Origin: Hydnum rufescens UP504 | Lineage: Eukaryota > Basidiomycota > Agaricomycetes > Cantharellales > Hydnaceae | Reading direction: 5' to 3' | NCBI GenBank assembly: GCA_014904985.1 | Contig: MU128983.1 | Span: 1-64,000, forward strand | DNA length: 64,000 nucleotides | Shown here: positions 56,061-64,000 of the stretch, in pieces | How positions within the stretch are numbered: the first letter of the stretch is position 1 | Layout of the letters: each line of letters opens with the position of its first letter | Translations under genes and position numbers: made by a program | Notes under the pieces: model-generated | Told to the model about the DNA's origin: nothing | The model's database searches: none | What the model saw: only the letters and a program-made list of their open reading frames with translations

Positions 56061-57457
56061 CTAAAAGTCCATGGTCTCGGTTTCGCCCTTGGATGCCTCC
56101 GAGCGAGAATCACCACCTTCCTCGTCCTCGCTGTTTTCCCCGCTGTCGTCTTCGTCATCTTCGCTACTTTCGTCAAATGTCAATGATATGAACTCGTCAC
56201 CATTGGCCACCGATTGGCCAGCTGGGTTGGCAGAGGCTGATTCAGGGACAATCGCCGTGGCATCTATCCTTTTATGCCGGGCCCGAATAACGTGGGGGAG
56301 CTTACACCCCTTCGTTGGGCACGTTCCAGTAGCGGCAAAGTCAGGACATTCCCTGACATGTTGGTGTGCGCAGTCCAAGCCTTGTGGACAAAAGCCAAGC
56401 ACGGCGAAGTCGCGACACACCCCGTCTTTGGGACCCATTCGGACATGAGGATATTTGCAAGAAGAACCGTTCCGGCAGCGGCCACCATTGGCAAAGTGAA
56501 CACAAAGTGGGACTCTCTCCGGTGTCGGCACGTGAGACAGCAAGCAGGTTTCCGCACTGTTCGGGCACTCATCGTTCAAGAATCGAGGACAAATAGCGAC
56601 GTGGTCCGGATTGTGTTTGTAACGACAGTTTAGGCCGTTGTTACAAACCCCTGTGGAGTAGAACATGAGAGGGCAGGGACAATGAGCAATGACGACGAAA
56701 GAAAAATAGTGGCGTGCCTGTTCACGTCAGCAAAGGACAACTATGCATACCTCGAGTAGTGAAGTGCCTACAGGGCTTATCTACCGATATTGGAAATCGT
56801 TTGATCCGAGTTCCACTATGGGATGACCCCGTGAGATTCGCAAGGGCTTGGGAGGACTGAATCACAGACCCATTGTTTGGATGCCTGAACACTAGGTTCG
56901 GTCTCGTCGGTCCGCCACGTCCACGTTTGGAGGCACCTCGATAATGCATCCTCGTTGCGCCCAAGTTTCCACGAGAGGTGGAAACTTGGTGAAGCTTGCG
57001 GATTCGATTAGCAGCTATGAGAGATCCCTTCTTGGTACGAATCATATTCATTTCTGGGGGTGTAGCGGTAGAAGTAGATGCAAAAGAATTGGAGGGGATG
57101 GGTCTGAGGACTGGTGTGTTTGATACCTGTGGACTACTGGAAGTCACTGCTTGGTGATGAGTCAGACCGAGATAAGGGGAAAGGCAAACGATGACTCCAA
57201 CCTGTCTTTCTGATTAGTGATTTTCCTGAAGCCTGGAAGGTAACGCCATCGATAACGACATCGTGCGTCGGCATCCGATAAGGGGCAGCTGTGGGGGGAC
57301 GGGTGTCTGATTTAGGATATGATGAAGTAGCATGCTGGGTCTTGCGGGAGATGGCGGCTGTTAAACATGAGGTTAGCTGAAGTCGGAGGAGGATAAGAGC
57401 GAAAGATTTACTCTGCAAGCGAGAAATTTCCTCGAGGAGTTGGGCGTCAGACGGCAT
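56061..57457 (-). CDS. Five-finger CCCH zinc-finger protein, ZC3H3/Red5-like
   Basis: The start at 57457 gives MPSDAQLLEEISRLQ. A basic disordered region follows, with MIRTKKGSLIAANRIRKLHQ and RMHYRGASKRGRGG, then DKPCRHFTTRGVCNNGLNCR beginning a row of five CCCH fingers. The others are CPRFLNDECPNSAETCLLSH, CVHFANGGRCRNGSSCKYPH, CRDFAVLGFCPQGLDCAHQH and CPDFAATGTCPTKGCKLPH. The spacing C-x7/8-C-x5-C-x3-H is kept in most fingers. An acidic tail (SSEDDEDDSGENSEDEEGG) ends at 56061. Human ZC3H3 and fission yeast Red5 have the same five-finger row and act in nuclear mRNA 3' processing, export or decay. The gene shares a 62-base divergent promoter with tubulin cofactor B. Confidence 0.8.
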
Positions 57458-57519
57458 CACTCTCGAGTCAAGGTCGAGTTGTTGTTGGCGTTGAGTCGGA
57501 AGAATTCTCGACTTCCGAT
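57458..57519. promoter_or_regulatory. Very compact divergent promoter, CCCH protein / tubulin cofactor B
   Basis: Only 62 bases separate the start codons of the two genes. Transcription must start within this stretch or inside the opposite gene's first exon. Confidence 0.6.
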
Positions 57520-58519
57520 ATGACCTCCGCAACTGTAATCGTTTCTTCTCCCGACACAAGGTCTGAACGTACCTATGACCTTTCACTCAGTGTAGGCGAT
57601 TTGAAGGTATATACGTCCTTGCATAACAATAAACAGGCCTAATCCCTCCAAAATATCAGAAAAAATTGGAACCAGTCACCGGCATTCCCATCTCTTCCCA
57701 AATTCTTTCCCTTTTCCGATCCGATCAGGATTCTGTGAAGATCAAGTTCCTAGATGACGATGATAGACCACTAGGATATTTCGGCGTCGTAACTGGGATG
57801 CACATCAAGGTGCATGAATCTATTCATGAGAGTTTTCGGAATCATGATCTACAACTCAAATGTACATTGTTATCACCCCCTCTACCATTATTCGCTCCCC
57901 CCTTCAGGTGGACGATCTAAATCCATCCTTAAATAATACTGGCCAGTTCATGGATGTATCTCGTGTGGAGAAATTCGAGATTAGCAAAGATGAGTACGAG
58001 AGACGTCCAGGTTTTTATTTTGTTTTCCGGCAAGTGCACATTTTCGGCTTCTCATGCGAATATTCGTCGGAACTATTCTAGGCACAGTCAAAGCCTTCAA
58101 GGAGCGGAATAAATTGGGCCGCTTTGCGGAGTCTACGCCACACGAGACCAAGGCATCTTCCCGTAATATTCCTGTGGGCGCACGGTGCCAAGTGGATCCG
58201 GAATCTGGCTTGAACAAACGAGGAACCGTTCGCTATGTTGGCACCCCCAAATTTGGGGTGCAAGATGGAGCTATCTGGGTTGGTATCGAATACGACGAGC
58301 CTGTCGGAAAGAATGATGGATCGTAGGCGCCTCTTTCCCCTTTGATCCGCCTGGCTGTCCTTGAGAGTCTTAGCCCGTTTCAATATTCATAGGGTGCAAG
58401 GCGAGCGATATTTTACTTGTTCTTCAGGCTATGGGGTGTTCGTTCAACCGGATCGAGTACAAATTGGGGATTTTCCGGAGTTAAACATAAATGACGAGGA
58501 AATGGATGAAGAGCTCTGA
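57520..58519 (+). CDS. Tubulin-folding cofactor B (Alf1/TBCB)
   Basis: The first exon, starting at 57520, reads MTSATVIVSSPDTRSERTYD then LSLSVGDLK. The ubiquitin-like domain continues KKLEPVTGIPISSQILSLFR, LDDDDRPLGYFGVVTGMHIK and FEISKDEYERRP. The middle helix is TVKAFKERNKLGRF. The C-terminal CAP-Gly domain has ARCQVDPESGLNKRGTVRYV, FGVQDGAIWVGIEYDEPVGK and GYGVFVQPDRVQIGDF (variant of the GKNDG signature present). It ends NDEEMDEEL, an acidic tail like other members. The protein cooperates with cofactor E in folding and recycling alpha-tubulin. About five short introns. Complete. Confidence 0.92.
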
Positions 58520-58849
58520 TAAAGACGTGTGTATATGCATCGATCTTGTACCTTGGATGATTGGAAATACAATGCAATGTGCAGGCGCCAAACAATGTGG
58601 TCCGCCTGTTTGCATCCGGTGCATACTTGCCACATATCAAGTAGTCACAGCTCAGCCTCTGTCCCCCATTGCCCGCCCCCCTCTACCCCTTCTGAACGTG
58701 GGTAGCCTCTCTGGAGGGCCGCGCTCTCTCCTTGTCCTTCCGTTTTGCTGCTGTGGAGGATCCGCTTGCTAGTGTCAGCCGTTACATCGCTCTGAGCCCT
58801 ACGCTCCCTTAGTACGAATACCCCTCAAATCTACCCCTTGGGATCTGTC
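58520..58849. other. Intergenic, tubulin cofactor B to Snt2-like gene
   Basis: About 330 bases, pyrimidine-rich toward the Snt2-like start (near 58660-58700 and 58825). No other gene was recognised. Confidence 0.35.
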
Positions 58850-61800
58850 ATGGAAGAGAACGAGGTGTTAATATCCTCTGGGGAGATAGTCCGCGTTAAT
58901 GGTTAGTTGTCCTTACGGTTCAGCCCCTCTGTGGCGTGTTTCCGCAGGACACTGAACATTTTCATATCTCAAGACCATGTGTATTCTTCGGCCCCTTGGA
59001 ATCTGCGTGACAGTAATCTTCCATATTCCATCGGCCGTATTATGGAGTTCCTTCCAGCTGAAGGTGACTTAAAGGGTAAAGGCAAAGGAAAGCCTATCTA
59101 TACCCGTGCTCGTATTGCTTGGTATTATCGGCCTGGAGACCTCAGTGATCGTGCCCCAGCTTGATTCGAGGCTCCTTCTTGCCGCAATATACTCCGAAGT
59201 CCAACCAATTACACACATTCGCGGGAAGTGCCATGTTCGACATCGAGACATGATCCGTGATCTCAATACCTGGCGAAAAACTCCTGACTGTTTCTACTTC
59301 TATCGGTTTTTTGATCCTTACATCAAAAAAGAATACGAAGTAGTGAGGTCCCGGGATATTAACAATGGTATCTATCCTGCATCATTTTCAGGTTTTGCAA
59401 CTTCCTGCAAATAGTTCAACGCTTAACATCGTATTCCAGTCCCACAGATCGTCAAGCAGAAGCTGGTTGAACGCTATGAATTTGTTGTGGCAGAGAAGGA
59501 AGTGGTCCAGACCTTGTTGATAGTTTGCGATCATGTGAAACGTGCACCGAATGGTGTTCTCCGTACGTTTCAGCCTATATGTGCACCGGCCGGTGTATCT
59601 GACGCGAATCTTAGCGCGGAGGCTGTTCGATGCGATAGTTGCAAGAAATTTTACCACATGGGTTGCGTCCAGCCGCCTTTAGCCGCCAAGCCAGCCAAGG
59701 GCTATGGATGGACATGTGCCCCTTGCTCTAGGAAACGTGAGGAAAAGGTGGATAGGCAGGGCGCACATTCTGAGAGTCCACCTCGCTCAATCAAGGGGAG
59801 AACCAAAAGTAAGCTACAACAACCTATGGGGAATTCCAATGGATCGGGGAGAAGGAATGGCGGTGAGGAGGTTCATTATTTCAAGATGTGGCCCTTCAGA
59901 TATTTCGGGTATGTGTGTCTAAGGCAAGATTTTTCTGAACCTCCCCTGAATGACGACATAGACTTTACACGGATGCCGAGGATACTCTAGGTAATCATCT
60001 TCACTCCTCTGCCTTCGAATTCCACTGATCACCTCAAGTTACCAGATCCAGACGACCTAATATTCCCTCGGGCTGCCACACGCGTCGGTCTGAAGTATCA
60101 GGCAGTTTGCCCGCCACTCATCGGAAGCGGGACAAATCCTTTGCAAAGAGGCGCGCTAGAATTTATTACTTGTTTAACGCATCATACTTAAGCCATTTCT
60201 TTCGAATAGACCCAACTGGTGAACCAGAGCGAGGAGGGGTGAAACAATTGAGGTCCTGTCGTCGATCTGTAATATGAGCGACGAAGACAGTGCGTGTATC
60301 CTACATGAATTGGAGTCATTCATTTTCTTACCGCTCTGCATTCTTCTCAGTAACCGTGGGTGAGAGCCCAAGCGTCTTGTTTCTGTATTCTTCCTACTGA
60401 ACCATCCCTCCAATGCGTTTTATATAGTCGAACACTATAAGCATCGCCTATGGCATAAACCGGAACAAAAATATCTTGTCGATTTCATTGACGAATCAGT
60501 CCGGAGATTCTCGGTTGCCTGTGGCCCGGACGAAATCGCGCAGGTCCGAATGAAGGGGGTGATGCGTCCTCGTCGGGTTCGTTGCTGGGGGGGTTTGTAT
60601 AGCGCACTGGCGCTAATGTCGATTTCTTCAGTGGCAGGCTCAAGAGTCACGGTACTTTGATAGAGAATGGTCCGAAGAGGAAGCTCGGCTATTCGAACAC
60701 GCTATCCAAGCTTACGGTGGAGCCGAAGTCCGCGCCATTCAAAAGGATGTCAAGTCCCGAACAATTCCTGAGATAGTACGGTATTATGGACGATGGAAGA
60801 AGTGAGCCCGCCATTAATGCGCAGTTTTCTTCCCTCCTTATCCTCCCTGAAATTTAGCGAACAACTACGGCAGAAGCGTGCAAAAAATGGCGCTCACAAT
60901 TCAACGCGGAAACCTCCCAGGTCCAGCGGCTTGCGTCGAATGTCAAGCTCACATACAGTGTCTGAAGATCAATCAGATGGTGACGATAATACTTCTACAA
61001 TTGGTGCGTCGAGTGAGCCTTCCGTGCGCTCGACTTGCGGGGCATGTAAAGCCAAGGATTCGCTTCACTGGTGGAAAGCCCCTCGAGGTTTTGATTTAAG
61101 CCTCCCAACGCTATGCGACTCGTGCAGTACGTCATGGCGTAAGTACGCCGAGCTTAAGGTCAATCGCCCTGAGGATCTGGTCAAGGTGAAGCCCGCCGAG
61201 AAACGCGAGGGTACTCCAATAGGTTTACCCAATGCCAAGCGCGCCAAGGCAAGGTTCCTTTTTTTCGTCGTCAATGTACCATATCGGCTGACGATGGCCG
61301 TAGCCTGTATCTATTGAACCAAGCCCTCTTCCCCAAAGGACGTGTTCTTGTTGTAAGCGACAAGGGCCACATGATTCCGTGTTCTCTTGCCACCGCTGTG
61401 GTGTCACGGTTCATGCAGGTTGGTATCTGCGCGTATTTCACACGTTAGCTCTCCTGCTGACAACCCGAATGATAGCGACTGCTGGTGTCAGTCCCGATGA
61501 ATATGGCGCCTCCAGCGAGTCATGGTCATGCGAACTTTGCGAAAACGAGAAGTGCCTGGAATCATCGCTTGTATGTCTCCTTGAATTATCTCATATGAAG
61601 TACTGCTCACTGTACAGCTCTCAGGACTCTCGTTGTTTAATGTGTGTTTATGGGTCTGATTCGGTCGGCGTTGATGACGGGCCTGGTTCATTTTTACGAG
61701 TTGCAAAACCCACCGAGAATCGAGGTTGGGTTCATGCGTTATGCGCCATCTTTGCCCCTGAACTTCAGTTCGCCGACGCATCTCGTCTGCGATTAGTTGA

Positions 61801-62509
61801 GGGTCTTAGTACGATACCGCAATGGAAGCGGACCACGGTATGCACAGCGCTAATAGTCCGCTTCCCTAATCACTCAGCGCCTCATCCAAACAGCAATGTT
61901 CAATTTGCAGAAGACCGGGCGGCGCGGTCGTTCGGTGTAATGATGGACCAGAATCTGTACATGTATCGTGTGCCTGGCGAGCTGGCTTCGCCTTTGGGTT
62001 TGAGATGCAATCGGTATGTAGAACAGAGCCCCAGAGCACCAACATCCTGCTTCATTTGCTTCTAGGTTAAATCTACCCGCAAAGACCAACCAATAGTAAC
62101 GTTCAAAGGGGAGACCGGCGTGCTATTACCAGTTATTTCACGATCCCTGGGACGCAAGTTGTACAGTTTATGTGACAGTGATTTATATGGCGAGGTGAGG
62201 TCATTGATACTTGATATTCTTGGGGACATGTGTTGAATTCCCACCCACGTACAGACCGTTCTCCAACTGTATTGCCGAGAGTATAAGCAAGCCGCACGCG
62301 AGCATTCGTACGGGCTCCTTCGGAAGGCCCAACGACTTGATACGGTCTTGGACCAGCCCAGTCAATCACCAATTTCCTCCTCATTGATTGATCCCGAGTG
62401 TACCCTTTGCCATACCCGATATTCTCCTTTTTTCTGGCCAAAGGATCCTTCAGATGTGGCCAAGGGCATGGAATGCCACCAATGCAGGATCAAAGGTGAG
62501 GGAGGATAG
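58850..62509 (+). CDS. snt2: Snt2-like chromatin protein (BAH, PHD, SANT, GATA-like finger, extended PHD)
   Basis: In order: a BAH domain (MEENEVLISSGEIVRVN; PYSIGRIMEFLPAEGDLKGK; RARIAWYYRPGD; DCFYFYRFFDPYIKKEYEVV); a PHD finger (RCDSCKKFYHMGCVQPPLAA, YGWTCAPC); LDPDDLIFPRAATRVGLKYQ; an acidic/SANT region (EEEARLFEHAIQAYGGAEVR, IVRYYGRWK); a GATA-like finger (CGACKAKDSLHWWKAPRGFD, CDSCSTSWRKY); a second PHD (WSCELCENEKCLESSL); and an extended PHD (RCLMCVYGSDSVGVDDGPGS, VHALCAIFAPELQFADASRL). This is the layout of Snt2, a chromatin E3-type reader that in yeasts works with Ecm5/Lid2 and a histone deacetylase in stress gene control. At 60236-60239 a GGGG run breaks frame between PTGEPERGG and ETIEVLSSICNM; a GAG acceptor could avoid this. 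The stop is at 62507-62509. Confidence 0.86.
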
Positions 62510-62590
62510 GGTGGTTGTGGCTGTGGCTGTGGGGATAGCGAACCCATATCCAAATCTGGAGACGTTGTAACTGCGCTTCATTCTGGATAG

Positions 62591-64000
62591 CTACAACACG
62601 CGCTTGTAAAATAATATATAGGCAGGCCGCCCCTTTTAAAAAGGCCCTCAGCCATCGAACCTGGGGGAAGAGGGGAGTGGTAGTAACTTACAACAACATC
62701 GCGATCATTCGCAGGTGATATTTGTGAATCCTCGCAATACAGCCACCCACCCTTTGAAGCAATGCAGGCGGTATCTGTGAATAGTCAATTGCGTGACGTG
62801 GCGCAGGATACAGCATAAGTCGAGCTTACAATGTCCGCTACTAAGGGTCCCAAAGTGATTCGTCACGCCGTACAGGTCGTAAATATAGGGGGGTTCTTGG
62901 CGGCGGGGGTCAGTTGCAGGGAGAGGTGGCGACTTTAACACGTGATTCCGCTCGGAGCCTGGGGACATTGGAGGGGGCATATACCTCGTAAGGTTTAATG
63001 CCTTGACTGGATACTCTACAGGCGTCTCTAGTTTATCAGTGAATAGACCCGCGACGGAGAACCGTTTAAGGTGGATAAGGAGTACTGGCGGCATCCTGGA
63101 TAATGAAAGCTGTTTCGTGGCTTTTCGCAAAGTCTTGCAATGAGGACAGTTCCTAAAGGAGTGCTTAAATCTCAGGGATGAAATATGGGCGAAATGGTTA
63201 GTTTTTACCAGGCTTCAGTATTTTCCATGATTTCTTCCCTGACAAACGCATCCAAACATTCATAGAGGCTGACTTGAGTGTTCCCGCGAGCCGTAGGTAT
63301 AGGGAGGGAGAGGTACATGAACGCATTGTAAGTGGTGGAAGTCTTAAATAAATTAGAATAGTCAGAGAAGTAGGCAATCATGTTGATCAACCGGAAAACG
63401 CACCTTCTCACAGGTCAAGCATTGCAATCTATTTCGAAACTGTCCTTGAAAATAGTCAACAATAAGACTGTCGTTTCGTAATCGATATATCGCCCATTCC
63501 TGAGCGCTCGCCACCTGCTGCGGTAACGTCTCTATTTCCGCCTCGCGTGCAGGGCTTACAAATTGGGGTTCCGGTTTAATGATAATCCTGTTCAGGTCCT
63601 CATGCAAACCATCCAATAGGAAGCTGAGAAACTCTTGAGAGTCGTGTTGATGTGTGCCATTGAACTGTGGTGCATGTAGACATATCGATTTCTGGAAGAT
63701 GCGGACAAATCAGATAGTTTCAGGGCAATGAGTGCAGTCTCCATACCCGAAACATTGTAGGGGATAGGTAAATATATTCCTGTCGCCACATTTCCGATAC
63801 AATAGTTGAGAAGGCCTGTGCGAGGTGGCCTTTACTGCCCAATGGATTCATCATATTAACGGCGGATTTCCATCGACCATCTACTCCAAGAGTAAACGAT
63901 ACAGAAACCAGGAGTTGAGATTTCGAGAAGAATATCGTACCTTTAAAAAAACGGGCGAATGGAACCGTAGCACTCAAACATTGCAATATAGAGTTCATGT
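62591..64000 (-). CDS. Ubiquitin carboxyl-terminal hydrolase (USP family, Doa4/USP8-like), 5' truncated by the window edge
   Basis: A cysteine-protease deubiquitinase. The window starts just after the catalytic Cys box: the first residues are MNSILQCLSATVPFARFFK, so the Cys itself lies outside. Next are PLGSKGHLAQAFSTIVSEMW, APQFNGTHQHDSQEFLSFLL (the QQD/QHDSQEF box), LDGLHEDLNRIIIKPEPQF, and a zinc-finger pair CLTCEK / CPHCKTL. The histidine box reads SRMPPVLLIHLKRFSVAGLF, then YDLYGVTNHFGTLSSGHY, GGWLYCEDSQISP and the final exon GRPAYILFYKRVL, stopping at 62591-62593. The finger and the zinc ribbon resemble the Doa4/USP8 group. It converges on the Snt2-like gene with 81 bases between stops. 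Upstream regulatory domains are not visible here. Confidence 0.88.

Overview
The window reads as nuclear DNA of a filamentous basidiomycete, most likely an Agaricomycete. The genes are dense and broken by many introns of about 45-70 bases with GT...AG ends. Products match fungal families: an HSF-type factor, a Reg1-like PP1 subunit, a She3-like coiled coil, Mvp1, a Snt2-like chromatin protein, a DNMT1-type methyltransferase with RFTS and two BAH domains, and a fungal F-box/LRR-like protein. I see no rRNA, convincing tRNA, CRISPR array or intact transposon. Coordinates are coding extents including introns; most splice sites were checked by eye for frame.

Layout. 0.5-5.0 kb (-): BRPF/Nto1-like acetyltransferase-complex scaffold. 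5.1-8.6 kb (+): ZPR1, then an F-box protein. 8.76-9.07 kb (-): a small COX9-like cytochrome oxidase subunit. 9.3-20.3 kb (+): PP2A B subunit, sorting nexin Mvp1, RING protein, RNase P/MRP Rpp40, Reg1-like protein. 20.7-27.5 kb (+): HMG-CoA synthase and a DNMT1-type methyltransferase. 28.1-36.1 kb (+): She3-like protein, pyridoxal kinase, HSF-type factor. 36.7-50.4 kb (-): a Q/H-rich coiled-coil protein, a BCS1-like AAA ATPase, an MDR-family reductase, squalene epoxidase and an aldehyde dehydrogenase, with wide gene-poor gaps. 52.7-64 kb: RNase H2 subunit C (+), NAD(P)H-hydrate dehydratase (-), ribosomal protein eL43 (+), a five-finger CCCH protein (-), tubulin cofactor B (+), a Snt2-like BAH/PHD protein (+) and a USP deubiquitinase that runs off the right edge (-).

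Functional themes. Three chromatin regulators are present (BRPF/Nto1, DNMT1-type, Snt2). Two sterol or isoprenoid enzymes are present (HMG-CoA synthase and squalene epoxidase). The rest are mostly housekeeping. Several neighbours start back to back from very short shared promoters (62 and 90 bases between start codons).

The most useful irregularity is a set of apparent one-base reading-frame breaks at G/C homopolymers inside otherwise well-conserved genes: HMG-CoA synthase, squalene epoxidase, aldehyde dehydrogenase and possibly Snt2. Together they suggest homopolymer errors in a long-read assembly rather than four independent pseudogenes, although unusual short introns can rescue some of them. 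I did not find a convincing new biological system. The least explained pieces are the small possible gene at 30.2-30.6 kb, the Q/H-rich gene at 36.7-38.1 kb, and the gene-poor stretches around the squalene epoxidase/aldehyde dehydrogenase pair.
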